This document shows positions 1-8,499 of a DNA stretch of 64,000 nucleotides, in pieces. The position numbers were made by a program, and so were the translations under genes. The stretch covers positions 80,952 to 144,951 of the forward strand of contig JAXLYP010000030.1 in assembly GCA_046351395.1 (NCBI GenBank). The letters are read 5' to 3'. Positions within the stretch are counted from its first letter, which is position 1, and each line of letters opens with the position of its first letter. The notes below the pieces were generated by a model, which did no database searches, had not been told where the DNA came from, and saw only the letters and a program-made list of their open reading frames with translations. This stretch comes from CAYYKK01 sp046351395. GTDB lineage: Bacteria > Myxococcota_A > Polyangia > Polyangiales > Polyangiaceae.

Positions 1-429
1 GATGCGGCGCTCGCGAGGGTGATCGGGTTCGATTGGGTCGTCGTGACGAACGAGGTCTCCGAGAGCACTCCGCCCGCGAACGTCGACGCCGCGCTCCTCG
101 GCCAGTGTGTCACGAACGTCGTGCAGAACGCCGTCGAGTCGTTTGGCGCATTCGAACCCGGGGGTCGGGCGTGCTCCGTCGCGGTGAGCACGGAGTGCGC
201 GGGAGAGCGCCTCGACCTCCGTGTCACGGACGACGGCGCGGGGATCGATCCCGCGCTCCTCCCGCGCGTCACCGCGCCCCTCTTCACGACGAAGGCGGGG
301 CGACCGGGCGCGGGCCTCGCCATCGTCGAGCACATCGTGGGTCGCCACGGCGGGAAGCTCTCGATCCGACCGCGCGACGGGGGCGGGACGATCGTCACGA
401 TCTCCATCCCCGAGGCGTTCCCGCGGTGA
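1..429 (+). CDS. Sensor histidine kinase, C-terminal ATPase domain (5' truncated by window edge)
   Basis: The reading frame is open from the first base, so the start and the sensor/dimerisation part lie outside the window. What remains is a GHKL ATPase (HATPase_c) domain. The N box is seen as NVVQNAVE (residues about 39-46 from the edge), the G1 box as DDGAGID, the F/G2 region as LFTTKAGRPGAGLAIVEHIV, and a terminal beta strand runs to the stop. This domain binds ATP and phosphorylates the kinase's own His, which then passes phosphate to a receiver. Downstream lie a STAS-like gene overlapping by 4 nt and, convergent, a double-receiver protein that is a plausible partner. The H box is not visible, so the family assignment rests on the ATPase domain alone. 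Confidence 0.88.
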   Translation, partial: DAALARVIGFDWVVVTNEVSESTPPANVDAALLGQCVTNVVQNAVESFGAFEPGGRACSVAVSTECAGERLDLRVTDDGAGIDPALLPRVTAPLFTTKAGRPGAGLAIVEHIVGRHGGKLSIRPRDGGGTIVTISIPEAFPR

Positions 430-944
430 ACGCGGACGACGACGCTGCCGGGAGCCACCTGACGGAGCGCCGAGCCGAGGACCTGATCGCGACCACCATC
501 GTCGGGCGGGTCACGGTCAGCATGGTTCGAGAGTGGGGCGCGGAGTGGGTGAAGCTCCAACCCGAGGGGGAGCCCTGCGGCCGCGTGTGGTTCTTCGATG
601 CGCTGCGGCTCGCGAGCTACTCCACGGACGCGGTCGGCGAGGCGACGCGCCTCTTCATGCGACTCGAAGACCTGCGCGCGGTCGTCATCGCAAGTCGCTC
701 GCGCGTGGTGCTGCTCGGGGCGGCGATCGTCCGCAAAGCCCTCCGCGCCACGACCGGGGTGGACGTGGCGGTCGTGGACTCCGTGAGCGCCGCCGAGGCG
801 CGCTTTACCGATTTCCGCGCGCGGTATGCACCGCGGCGCTCAGCGCGGAGCCCCGCGGACACGCGCGATCGCGAGGACGATGTCGCTCGGACCCGCCTGC
901 TTGCGCGCGACGGCGTCGACGCGGGCGACCCGCGCATCGAGTGA
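426..944 (+). CDS. Hypothetical protein with STAS-like character
   Basis: This gene encodes about 172 residues and starts at a GTG that overlaps the kinase stop (GTGA), so the two are probably translationally coupled. After a short polar N-terminus the body alternates hydrophobic strands and amphipathic helices: TTIVGRVTVSMV, then VWFFDALRLASYS, then LRAVVIASRSRVV, then a final VDVAVVDS strand. That resembles the STAS/SpoIIAA-like fold often found beside myxobacterial sensor kinases. The fold call is pattern-based inference and no conserved phosphorylatable Ser could be assigned. The Arg-rich last 35 residues overlap the convergent response regulator by 105 bp, so the C-terminal tail may not be structured. 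Confidence 0.55.
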   Translation: MNADDDAAGSHLTERRAEDLIATTIVGRVTVSMVREWGAEWVKLQPEGEPCGRVWFFDALRLASYSTDAVGEATRLFMRLEDLRAVVIASRSRVVLLGAAIVRKALRATTGVDVAVVDSVSAAEARFTDFRARYAPRRSARSPADTRDREDDVARTRLLARDGVDAGDPRIE

Positions 945-1535
945 CTCCGCGACACCGACGACCGACACCGCCCGCCGTCGAGCGAGCTCGATCAGCGCGT
1001 CCGGCTCGTCCCCGTCGGCGTCGAGATCGATGACGCAGACATCCACTCGTTCGCTCCCGAGGAGCGCCTCCGCGGAGCTCACCCTGTCCACGCGCCGAGC
1101 CGCGTTCCCGCGCTGCTCGAGGTGGCTCACGATGCGATCCGCGTCGGGCCCGGTCGCGAGCCCGACCGGGCGCCGCGCAGCGTTCGCCACGACGCGGAAG
1201 GCGGTCGACATGTCGAACGGCTTCGCGAGCAGCGTGAACGCGCCGTCTTCGAGCGCTCGTCGCGTCGGCTGGTCGTCGTGGAACGCCGTCATGAGGATGA
1301 CCGGCGTCCCGTCGCCACGCGCGCGGAGGGCGCGGAACAGCTCGATGCCGGTGATGCCAGGCATCCGGATGTCCGTCAGGACCACGTCGAACGCCTCGGC
1401 GCCGAGCCTCGCGAGCGCCTCTTCCCCGCTCGCGGCCTCGGCGACGACGAAGCCCTCGAGCTCGAAGTTCGCCGACGTCGTCGCGCGCATCCCGAACTCG
1501 TCGTCGACCCGCGCGGGTGTGGGGCCCCCCATCAC
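840..1535 (-). CDS. Response regulator with one canonical and one degenerate receiver domain
   Basis: This is a 231-residue protein. The first half is a receiver domain: acidic pair VDDE near residue 11, phospho-acceptor Asp in VVLTDIRMPG, Thr in ILMTAFHD, and the conserved Lys in LLAKPF. The second half has the same rhythm (VCVIDLDADG, then SVVGVAESLD) but lacks the conserved Lys context, so it looks like a decayed second receiver. No DNA-binding or enzymatic output domain is present, so it probably acts by protein contact. The first beta strand is unusually short (PARVDDE instead of a hydrophobic strand), and no better start is available because an in-frame stop lies about 70 bp upstream. 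The GTG at 1535 and ATG at 1532 are both possible. It is convergent with the kinase operon and probably works with it (inference). Confidence 0.75.
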   Translation of the reverse strand: MMGGPTPARVDDEFGMRATTSANFELEGFVVAEAASGEEALARLGAEAFDVVLTDIRMPGITGIELFRALRARGDGTPVILMTAFHDDQPTRRALEDGAFTLLAKPFDMSTAFRVVANAARRPVGLATGPDADRIVSHLEQRGNAARRVDRVSSAEALLGSERVDVCVIDLDADGDEPDALIELARRRAVSVVGVAESLDARVARVDAVARKQAGPSDIVLAIARVRGAPR

Positions 1536-1592
1536 CGCCGCGTCTTCGAAGGGTCGTCGTGCTCGCGCCGCATCGAGTCCTCGTCGACGGAT

Positions 1593-2861
1593 CTAGCCAC
1601 CCGAAGCGGCACGCCACGGCAGCGCGAGGCCGTCGAGCGCGAGCCCAGCGAGCGTGCGGAACCCGATCTCGAGGCACCCCTCGTCGACCTCGAAGAGCGG
1701 GCTGTGGTTTGGCGCGGCGAGCGCCGGATCCGCGCCGGGCCGCGTGCACCCGATGAAGTAGAAGAACCCCGGCACGCGCTGCTGGAAGAACGAGAAGTCC
1801 TCCGCGCCGCAGACCTTGTCTCCGATCGCGACCGCGCCGCCGCCCGCGAGCCGTTCGAGCACGGGCGCCGCGAACGCCGTGAGCGCGGCGTGGTTGATCG
1901 TGACATCGTACCAGCGGTGGATGTGGACCGTGGCGGTCGCGCCCGCGCTCGCCGCGATGTTCTCCGCGATCTGCTTCACCTGCGCGTGGATCTCGCTCCG
2001 CTGCGCCTCGTCGAACGCGCGGATCGTCCCCTCGAGGCGCACCCCGTCCGGGATGATGTTCGGCCGCACGCCGCCCTGGAAGATCCCGACGGTGACGATG
2101 GACGGCTCCTTCGCGATGTTCATGCGGCGCGAGACGATGGTCTGGAGCGCGGTCACGATCTGCGCCCCGACGACGATCGGGTCGACGCCGCGCCACGGGA
2201 GTGCCGCGTGCGTCTGGCGGCCCGCCACGTGGATGTGAAAGTCGTCCGCGGACGCCATCAGCGGTCCCGAGCGGTACCGGATCTGACCCGTCGGTAGCCC
2301 CGCCCAGACGTGGAGGCCGAAGATCGCCTCGACCGCCGGATCGTCGAGGCAGCCCTCCGCGATCATCATCCGCGCGCCGCCCTCTTCTCCTCGCGGCGGG
2401 GATTCCTCCGCGGGCTGAAAGAAGAACTTCACCGTGCCCGCGAGCTCCGCGCGCCGCGACGCGAGCGCCTCGGCGACGCCCATCAGGATCGCGGTGTGCG
2501 CGTCGTGCCCGCACGCGTGCATGACACCGACGCTCTGGCCGTTCCACTCGGCGCGCGCCGTGCTCTTGAACGGGAGATCCACCTCCTCCGTCACGGGCAA
2601 TCCGTCCATGTCCGCGCGCAACGCGATCACGGGCCCGGGCTTGTCGCCCACGAGCACGCCGACGACGCCCGTGTGGGCGACGTTCTCGCGCACGGCGCTG
2701 AGCCCGAGGGATCGGAGGTGCTCCGCGACCAGCTTCCCCGTGCGGCGCTCCCGATTCGAGAGCTCGGGGTGAGCGTGGATGTCCCGCCGCCAAGCGACGA
2801 CCTTCTCGGCGACCCGCGCCCAGGCGGACGCGAGCCAAGCGTCTCGGGCCTCGGCCGTCAC
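1593..2861 (-). CDS. M20D-family metallo-amidohydrolase (hippurate / IAA-amino acid hydrolase type)
   Basis: The product of 422 residues has the usual length for the family. It would hydrolyse N-acyl amino acids or related amides in the cytoplasm with a dinuclear metal centre. Visible motifs are ALRADMDGLP, the metal-binding HACGHDAHTA, PAEE with the catalytic/metal Glu, HVWAGLPTG, and a C-terminal NHSPLFEVDE carrying the last His ligand. The lid/dimerisation domain occupies the middle (around HIHVAGRQTHAALP). The start is the GTG at 2861, which overlaps the stop of the upstream PPK2 gene as GTGA, indicating an operon. A longer upstream extension in this frame is just antisense of PPK2. Substrate cannot be told from sequence; peptidoglycan-fragment or acyl-amino-acid deacylation is possible. 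Confidence 0.9.
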   Translation of the reverse strand: MTAEARDAWLASAWARVAEKVVAWRRDIHAHPELSNRERRTGKLVAEHLRSLGLSAVRENVAHTGVVGVLVGDKPGPVIALRADMDGLPVTEEVDLPFKSTARAEWNGQSVGVMHACGHDAHTAILMGVAEALASRRAELAGTVKFFFQPAEESPPRGEEGGARMMIAEGCLDDPAVEAIFGLHVWAGLPTGQIRYRSGPLMASADDFHIHVAGRQTHAALPWRGVDPIVVGAQIVTALQTIVSRRMNIAKEPSIVTVGIFQGGVRPNIIPDGVRLEGTIRAFDEAQRSEIHAQVKQIAENIAASAGATATVHIHRWYDVTINHAALTAFAAPVLERLAGGGAVAIGDKVCGAEDFSFFQQRVPGFFYFIGCTRPGADPALAAPNHSPLFEVDEGCLEIGFRTLAGLALDGLALPWRAASGG

Positions 2862-3655
2862 TCGATCACGACCTTCGTCCAGTCGTAGGACGGCTCGGGG
2901 TACTTCGGATCCATCTCCTCGAGCGTCTCGACGAGCGTCCGCGCGACGAGGATGTTCCGGTACCACTTGCGGTTCGCGGGGACGACGAACCACGGGGCCT
3001 CCTTCGTGCTGGTCTCGCGCATCGCGTCCTCGAACGCGACCATGTAGTCGTCCCACTTCGCGCGCTCCGGCAAGTCGCCCGGGTTGAACTTCCAGCGCTT
3101 CGTGGGATCCGCGAGGCGCTCCTCGAGGCGCTGCTTCTGTTCGTCCCGGGAAATGTGGAGGAAGAACTTCACGACCTTCGTACGCCGCTCCGCGAGCAGC
3201 CGCTCGAAGGCGGTGATGTGTTCGAAGCGGGCGCGGATCGTCTTGTCGTCGGCCCAGCCGTGCACGCGGACGATGAGCACGTCCTCGTAGTGCGAGCGGT
3301 TGAAGATGACGATCTGCCCGCGCTCGGGCGCGTGGGGGTGCACGCGCCAGAGGAAGTCCTGCGCGAGCTCGCGCTCGCTCGGTTTTCCGAACGAGTGCAC
3401 CTGCGTGCCGATCGCGTTCAGCGGCCCGAACACGCTCCGGATGGTGCCGTCCTTGCCGCCCGTATCCATCGCCTGGAACACGACGAGCAGGGACTGCTTC
3501 TCCTCGGCGAAGAGCTTCTCCTGGAGCTTCGCGAGGCGGTCGGTGTACCCCGCGAGAGCCGCTTTCGCGTCGTCCTTGTCGATTTCTCCCTTCTCGTCGG
3601 GGTCGACGTCGGAGAGCTTGAAGCCTTTGCTGACGAACGTTGCGCGGTCGGACAT
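2858..3655 (-). CDS. ppk2: Polyphosphate kinase 2 family, single-domain
   Basis: This 265-residue protein belongs to the PPK2 family, which uses polyphosphate to phosphorylate nucleoside mono- or diphosphates. Walker A is AMDTGGKDGTIRS (residues about 62-74) and the Walker B-like lid region is VIFNRSHYEDVLIVRV. The Lys/Arg-rich lid follows, and a C-terminal WYRN...TLEEMDPKYPEP segment is typical of the single-domain group often annotated PPK2-related type 1. The gene is translationally coupled to the downstream amidohydrolase. A second, two-domain PPK2 lies 11 kb away in this window. The choice between AMP and ADP as acceptor cannot be made by eye. Confidence 0.93.
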   Translation of the reverse strand: MSDRATFVSKGFKLSDVDPDEKGEIDKDDAKAALAGYTDRLAKLQEKLFAEEKQSLLVVFQAMDTGGKDGTIRSVFGPLNAIGTQVHSFGKPSERELAQDFLWRVHPHAPERGQIVIFNRSHYEDVLIVRVHGWADDKTIRARFEHITAFERLLAERRTKVVKFFLHISRDEQKQRLEERLADPTKRWKFNPGDLPERAKWDDYMVAFEDAMRETSTKEAPWFVVPANRKWYRNILVARTLVETLEEMDPKYPEPSYDWTKVVIE

Positions 3656-3826
3656 CGCGCGAATGCTACACCGAGCGCGCTCGAAAGGAGCCCCCCGCGT
3701 GCCGGCGCACCGACTCCGGGTCGATGCAGGCGATCGCGACGCAGCGACCTCTTTCGGTGCGCCCTCGGCGCGCTGGGCGGCCCCTCCGAGCGCGCGGCGA
3801 GCACGCGTGCACGGAGGCGGGAGGCG

Positions 3827-4633
3827 TCAGCCGAACATCTGCCGCATGCCGAGCCGAAAGGCTTCGGCGCCAGCGGCTTGTCGTTGCGCGAAGAGCGCGT
3901 TCGCGTCGGCGCCCGCGATGTACCGGAGCTGGTCCTTGCCGTCGGTCGCGGCCTCGTACACGACGTCCGCGATTTGCTCCGCGGTGGACGCTTGCGCGGC
4001 GTGCTCGGGGCTCGTGAAGTAGGCGAGCACGCGCGCCGTGTGCTCCGCGTACGCGGCGTGCTCGGCGAGCACGAGAGAGCGCGAGATGAAGTCGGTCTTG
4101 ATCCCGCCGGGCGCGACGGTCTTCACGCCAATCCCGAACTTCGCGAGCTCGTGGGAGACGCTCTCGCTCCAGCCCTCGAGGGCCCACTTCGTCGCGTGGT
4201 AGACGGAGTTGAACGGGAAGCCGACGTGCCCGCCGATCGACGTCGTCGTGATCACGAGCCCCGATCGCTGCTCTCGGAACGCCGGGATGAACGCCTGCGT
4301 CGTGCGGATGACGCCGACGAGGTTCGTGTCGATCTCCCGCACGATCTCCGCGTCGCTCGTCCCCTCGAGCGGGCCGGCGAGCCCGTAGCCCGCGTTGTTG
4401 AACAGCACGTCCACGCGCCCCTTCTCGAGCGCTGCGCGCGCGGCGTCTCGGATCTGGTCGGGCTTCGTGACGTCGAGCGGGAGGAGCGTGATCCCATGGA
4501 TCGATCCGAGCTCCTTCTCGGCCTCGGGCTTGCGCATCGTGGCGATGACGCTCCACCCCTTGCTCGCGAAGAGCTTCGCTGCAGCGCGGCCGAGGCCCGT
4601 GGACGTTCCGGTCATGAAGATGGTCTTGGACAT
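3827..4633 (-). CDS. Short-chain dehydrogenase/reductase
   Basis: This is a classical SDR of 268 residues, an NAD(P)-dependent oxidoreductase of unknown substrate. It shows the cofactor motif TGTSTGLG at residues 8-15, the structural NNAG, catalytic Ser in TTSIGG and the YHATK active-site Tyr/Lys, followed by the PGGIKTDF loop. The start ATG at 4633 is supported by an AGGAGA ribosome site just upstream. The gene lies downstream of a TetR-type repressor gene on the same strand. The two upstream regions share a 19-bp motif, so the SDR is very probably the repressor's target and may act on the inducing compound (inference). Confidence 0.92.
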   Translation of the reverse strand: MSKTIFMTGTSTGLGRAAAKLFASKGWSVIATMRKPEAEKELGSIHGITLLPLDVTKPDQIRDAARAALEKGRVDVLFNNAGYGLAGPLEGTSDAEIVREIDTNLVGVIRTTQAFIPAFREQRSGLVITTTSIGGHVGFPFNSVYHATKWALEGWSESVSHELAKFGIGVKTVAPGGIKTDFISRSLVLAEHAAYAEHTARVLAYFTSPEHAAQASTAEQIADVVYEAATDGKDQLRYIAGADANALFAQRQAAGAEAFRLGMRQMFG

Positions 4634-4651
4634 GGGAGATTCTCCTTTAGT

Positions 4652-4670
4652 GAATATCGATTCGGTTATG
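4652..4670 (+). promoter_or_regulatory. Candidate TetR operator upstream of the SDR gene
   Basis: The 19-bp sequence here fits GAATATyGATTCrrTTATG and recurs, on the other strand, upstream of the TetR gene (5338-5356) with 16 of 19 identical positions. The core GAAT-N4-ATTC is an inverted repeat, as expected for a dimeric TetR-family regulator. It lies about 19 bp upstream of the SDR ATG, next to its ribosome site, where binding would block transcription. AT-rich sequence is rare in this genome, which makes a chance match less likely. Confidence 0.62.
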
Positions 4671-4742
4671 GGACGTGAGGCGGTGTGTCGGACATGGGAG
4701 AAGGTCGAGCCTCGAGCCGCCCTCGGCGAGCTCGGGGGCGCG

Positions 4743-5315
4743 TCAGGCCTTGAGGGCGTCCCAGCAGAGCTGGGCGATGGCGTCACGCTGGGCGCGGCGG
4801 GACTTTGGCGGGAGCGTCTCGAGGTAGCGCGAGAGCTCGTCGACCGTCCCGGTCAAGAACGCGATCATGAACGGCGTCTCGAGGTTCTTGAGGAGCGCCT
4901 CGCGCTTGCCCCGCTCGAGGAGAGCGGCGAGCGGAGCGGCGACGGCTTGCGCCTCGGCCCGCGTCTCCGCCGAGACGAAGCTCGAGCGCAGCATCTGTTG
5001 CATGAACGACACCGCCTCTCGGTGCGTCGTGAGGTAGTCGACGTACGCCACGCACGTCCGCTCGAACGCGACACGGACCGGGAGGTCCGCCGTGCTCTCG
5101 AAGACCGCGCTCGCGAGCTCCTTCTTGGTCGCGAGGTAGAGCGCGTCGAGCAGCGCCTCCTTGCCCTTGTGGTAGACGTAGACCGTCCCCGTCGCGACGC
5201 CGGCGCGCTTCGCCACCGCCTCGATCGAGAGGCTCGCGAGCCCGTGCGCCGCGACCTCGTGCAGCGTCGCGGCGAGGATCTCCCGCGCCTTCGCCTCGTC
5301 CTTCGGCTTCACCAC
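4743..5315 (-). CDS. TetR/AcrR-family transcriptional regulator
   Basis: The protein has about 190 residues. The N-terminal helix-turn-helix reads LSIEAVAKRAGVATGTVYVYHKGKEALLDAL, a clear TetR_N signature. The remainder is a helical ligand-binding domain with no recognisable ligand class. The open frame extends to a TTG at 5351, but that codon lies inside the operator-like motif and the extra residues are not TetR-like, so the GTG at 5315 (or the adjacent one at 5312) is preferred. It is 109 bp upstream of the SDR on the same strand, and the shared motif predicts autoregulation plus control of the SDR. The ABC exporter further right is 12 bp upstream of this motif and might also be affected. 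Confidence 0.9.
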   Translation of the reverse strand: MVKPKDEAKAREILAATLHEVAAHGLASLSIEAVAKRAGVATGTVYVYHKGKEALLDALYLATKKELASAVFESTADLPVRVAFERTCVAYVDYLTTHREAVSFMQQMLRSSFVSAETRAEAQAVAAPLAALLERGKREALLKNLETPFMIAFLTGTVDELSRYLETLPPKSRRAQRDAIAQLCWDALKA

Positions 5316-5337
5316 GAGCGCCGCCCGACCATGGGCG

Positions 5338-5356
5338 CATAATTGAATCAATATTC
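5338..5356 (-). promoter_or_regulatory. Candidate TetR operator upstream of the regulator gene
   Basis: On the minus strand this is GAATATTGATTCAATTATG, matching the site in front of the SDR gene. It contains the palindrome ATTGA-A-TCAAT (5342-5352) and the GAAT-N4-ATTC core (5345-5356). The position is immediately upstream of the likely TetR start, consistent with negative autoregulation. Its presence argues against the upstream TTG as the true start codon of the regulator. Confidence 0.6.
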
Positions 5357-5363
5357 GGTCATG

Positions 5364-7304
5364 TCAAGACGCGGCCGTGGATTCGGCGGAGGAGCCGCCG
5401 CTCAGCGGAGCGCCGTCGGCGCGCTCGTGGGACGAGACGCGGCTCGCGTCGACGAGGTCACCTTCGAGGACGCCGCCGCCCTCGAGCAGCCCGGAGTGGA
5501 GCTGCTTCTCGACGAGGCGCTTGTAGATCCCCGCCTCCTTCATCAGTCGCTGGTGCGTCCCCTGCTCGACGATCTTGCCGCCCTCCATGACGACGACGCG
5601 ATCGGCGTTCGCGATGGTCGAGAGGCGGTGCGCGATGACGAGCGTCGTGCGGCCGGCGCCCCCGTCCGTGGACGAGGCGCGCTGCAGTCGCTCGAGCGCC
5701 TCTCGGACCAGGTGCTCGCTCTCCGCGTCGAGCGCGCTCGTCGCCTCGTCGAGGATCAGGATCCGCGGATCCTTCAGGATCGCGCGCGCGATCGCGACGC
5801 GCTGCTTCTGTCCTCCGGAGAGCTGCACGCCGCGCTCCCCGACCTCCGTCGCGTAGCCCTCCGGGAACGCGCGGATGAAGTCGTGCGCGTTCGCCGCGCG
5901 CGCCGCGGCCTCGACCTCCGCGTCGGTCGCGTCTCGCTTGCCGTAGCGGATGTTGTCCGCGACGCTCGCCGAGAAGAGGACGGGCTCCTGCGAGACGACG
6001 CCGATCTGACCGCGCAGCCACGTCGGGTCGAGCTCGACGAGAGGCGCGCCATCGATGCGCACCGCGCCTGCCGTCGGGTCGTAGAGGCGCGCGAGCAGCG
6101 CGGCGAGCGTGCTCTTGCCCGCGCCGGAGTGCCCGACGATCGCGACGACCTCGCGCGGCCGCACGGCGAGATCGAGATCCACGAGGACGGGCACGTCCGG
6201 GCGCGTCGGGTAGTGGAACGAGACGCGCTCGAACTCCACCCTCCCCTCCACCCGATCGAGCGTGCGCCCGCCCTCGAGCGGGATCGTGGGCCTCCGGTCG
6301 AGGAGCTCGAAGACGCGCTCCGCGACGCCCGCGGCGCGCATGAAGTCGCTCCAGAGATCGGCGAGCGCCGCGAGGCCGAACGCGACCGTCAGGGTGTAGA
6401 TGAGGAACGACGTGAGCGCGCCCGGCGTCATCGTCCCCGCGAGGACTTGCCGTCCGCCGTACCAGAACACGAGGGCGACCGCGCCGAACGCGGCCGTCAT
6501 GGCGACGCCCATGAACGCGCTCGAGGTGACGATGCGCTTCCTCGCGAGGACGAAGCTCTTCGAGGCCGCGGCGTCGAAGCGCGTGCGCTCGTTCCGCTCC
6601 GCCGTGAACGCGCGGACCGTCCGGATGTTGGACAGGCTCTCCTCGGCGATCGACCCGCTCTCGCCGATCGCGTCCTGCGCGGCGCGCGCGAGCTTGCGGA
6701 CGCGCTTGCCGTAGACGACCGCTCCAATCGCGATGGGCGGGACGATCCCGAGCATGATCAGGGTGAGCGGGAGGGACGTGTAGAACAGCATCACCACGCC
6801 CGCGAGCACCTGCGCCCCGTTCCGGAAGAGCATGGAGATGTTGAGGCTCACGGCGCTCTGGAGGACGGCCGTGTCCGACACGAGGCTGCTCGTGAGGTCG
6901 CCGGTGCGCTTGCCGTCGAAGAACCCGATGTCCTGGCCGAGGAGCTTGTCGAAGAGATCGATCCGGAGGCGCGTCACGACGCGCTCGCCGGACGCGGAGA
7001 ACAGCGCGAACCGAAGGGCGTTCGCGGCGCCCTGGACGACGAAGATCCCGAGCAGCACGAGCGCCGTGCGATCGATGACGCTCGGATCGCCCCCCGGCCG
7101 GAGGGCGCTGTCGAGGATCTGCTTGATCGCCTGCGGGAACGCGACGCCGCCGGCGCTGCCGATCAGGAGCATGACGAGCGCCACGGAGAGCGGCTTCCAC
7201 TCCGGCTTCGCGAGGGAGAGCAGGCGCCGGAGCAGCGCCCGCGCGCGCTTGGGGCTCACCTTGGGCGCGTCCGCCGCTTCGGGTCCTCGGAAGGGTCGCG
7301 CCAC
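5364..7304 (-). CDS. ABC exporter, fused membrane and ATPase domains (ABCB/MsbA-like half transporter)
   Basis: The protein has about 646 residues from the GTG at 7304. Residues about 1-330 form a six-helix type I exporter domain, including the cytoplasmic loop FFDGKRTGDLTSSLVSDT. The ATPase domain follows with Walker A GHSGAGKST, Q-loop VVSQEPVLFS, signature LSGGQ, Walker B ILILDEATSALD and switch His in IAHRLST. A 60-residue low-complexity tail follows the ATPase. Such half transporters form homodimers that export lipids, drugs or peptides from the inner membrane. The 5' extension of the open frame to 7415 is Arg/Ser-rich and unlike the family, so it was excluded. The neighbouring TetR/SDR pair suggests a role in detoxification, but this is inference. 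Confidence 0.93.
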   Translation of the reverse strand: MARPFRGPEAADAPKVSPKRARALLRRLLSLAKPEWKPLSVALVMLLIGSAGGVAFPQAIKQILDSALRPGGDPSVIDRTALVLLGIFVVQGAANALRFALFSASGERVVTRLRIDLFDKLLGQDIGFFDGKRTGDLTSSLVSDTAVLQSAVSLNISMLFRNGAQVLAGVVMLFYTSLPLTLIMLGIVPPIAIGAVVYGKRVRKLARAAQDAIGESGSIAEESLSNIRTVRAFTAERNERTRFDAAASKSFVLARKRIVTSSAFMGVAMTAAFGAVALVFWYGGRQVLAGTMTPGALTSFLIYTLTVAFGLAALADLWSDFMRAAGVAERVFELLDRRPTIPLEGGRTLDRVEGRVEFERVSFHYPTRPDVPVLVDLDLAVRPREVVAIVGHSGAGKSTLAALLARLYDPTAGAVRIDGAPLVELDPTWLRGQIGVVSQEPVLFSASVADNIRYGKRDATDAEVEAAARAANAHDFIRAFPEGYATEVGERGVQLSGGQKQRVAIARAILKDPRILILDEATSALDAESEHLVREALERLQRASSTDGGAGRTTLVIAHRLSTIANADRVVVMEGGKIVEQGTHQRLMKEAGIYKRLVEKQLHSGLLEGGGVLEGDLVDASRVSSHERADGAPLSGGSSAESTAAS

Positions 7305-7362
7305 GGTCGAGCAGTATGCGCCCGCGCGCCCACCGCGAACGTGAAGTTCTACGCGAGCACTG

Positions 7363-8496
7363 TTAACGGACGGTGTCGAGGCAGACGAGGACGCTCTCCA
7401 GCGTGGTCCGACCAAGGTTCTTCGCGCGCGCCGGGGACCACCCCTCCGCCTCGTCGGGGCGGTTCGCGTTGTCCTTGAACGGCATCTCCAGCGTGAGAGA
7501 CAGACAATCGAACGCCTCGCCGACCCAGTTCGCCGCGGCCGAGAGATCGCCCTCCCCTGGATCGTCGCGGTCGTAGCCGTAGGTGCGCTGAAAGTCCGTG
7601 TCGAGCTCGACCAAGCTCTCCATGAAGAGATCCTCGAGCGCGTCGATCCGCTCGGTGTAGCCCGGGTTCCCCTCGCACCCCGCGGCGAAGACGTACGGGT
7701 TCTGCTCGTCCGCGTGGACGTCGAGGAACAGATCGCAGCCGATCTGCTGCATCTTCGCGCGCACGTGGAAGACCTCCGGGCTCTCGTCCTCGTCGGGCGC
7801 GTCCCACTGTCGGTTGAGGTCCTTCCCCGCCGCGTTCGTGCGGTGGTTGCCGAGGACGCCCCCGTCCGGGTTCATGTTCGGGACGAGGTAGAAGCACGCC
7901 TTCTCGAGCAGCGCGCGCGTCACGGGGTCGTCCGCGTCGAGCAGGCGCTCGATCACGCCTTCCATGAACCACTCGGCGCCCGTCTCGCCCGGGTGCTGGC
8001 GCGCGTTGATCCACACGCGCCGCTTGTCGTCGTCCTCGTCGCCCTCGTCCCCGAACACGACGAGGGTCATCGGGCGCCCCTCGACGGAGGTCCCGACGCG
8101 CTCGAGGCGCACGAGGGGAGAAGCGTCCGCGCGCTCGAGGAGCGCGAGGTGGCGCTCCCACGGGTACGGAGCGAAATAGGCGTAGTGGACGAGCGATGCG
8201 TCGGGCTCGTGCCCGAACGAGAGCACGCCGTCCTCGTACTCGGTCGGCACGCGGAACCAGGACTCACCGTCCGTGCTCGCGACGACCCGGTAGTCCTCCC
8301 AGGCCCCGGCGTACGTCGCTTCGCCCGCGTTGGTGATCCGGAAGTCCACGCGCTTCTTGGGCTCGACCGTCGCCCGAAACGAGAACCATTGCATGTGGTC
8401 CGAGGCGGAGTCCGGCACGAGGTGGAGCTCCGCGGACACGTCGTCGTGGCTCACGACGCGGATGCTGCCCCCGTCGAAGTCGGCGTCGATCTCCAC
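7363..8496 (-). CDS. M14-family zinc carboxypeptidase (cytosolic carboxypeptidase-like)
   Basis: This is a 377-residue protein. An N-terminal beta-rich domain (to about residue 125) resembles the one preceding the catalytic domain in cytosolic carboxypeptidases. The M14 domain shows the zinc-binding HPGE in NARQHPGETGAEW, substrate-binding NPDG and GKDLNRQWD, the third zinc ligand in DVHADE, and the catalytic Glu in LTLEMPFKD. No signal peptide is seen, so it should act in the cytoplasm, trimming C-terminal residues from peptides or proteins. It is followed after 3 bp by nothing on its own strand's downstream side except the ABC exporter 58 bp away; upstream lies the Cys-rich lipoprotein, only 3 bp apart, suggesting cotranscription. 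Confidence 0.93.
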   Translation of the reverse strand: MEIDADFDGGSIRVVSHDDVSAELHLVPDSASDHMQWFSFRATVEPKKRVDFRITNAGEATYAGAWEDYRVVASTDGESWFRVPTEYEDGVLSFGHEPDASLVHYAYFAPYPWERHLALLERADASPLVRLERVGTSVEGRPMTLVVFGDEGDEDDDKRRVWINARQHPGETGAEWFMEGVIERLLDADDPVTRALLEKACFYLVPNMNPDGGVLGNHRTNAAGKDLNRQWDAPDEDESPEVFHVRAKMQQIGCDLFLDVHADEQNPYVFAAGCEGNPGYTERIDALEDLFMESLVELDTDFQRTYGYDRDDPGEGDLSAAANWVGEAFDCLSLTLEMPFKDNANRPDEAEGWSPARAKNLGRTTLESVLVCLDTVR

Positions 8497-8499
8497 GTG

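Noticed and set aside
5316..5351. TTG at 5351 as the start of the TetR regulator
   Set aside because: The extra residues do not look like a TetR N-terminus and the codon lies within the operator-like motif.
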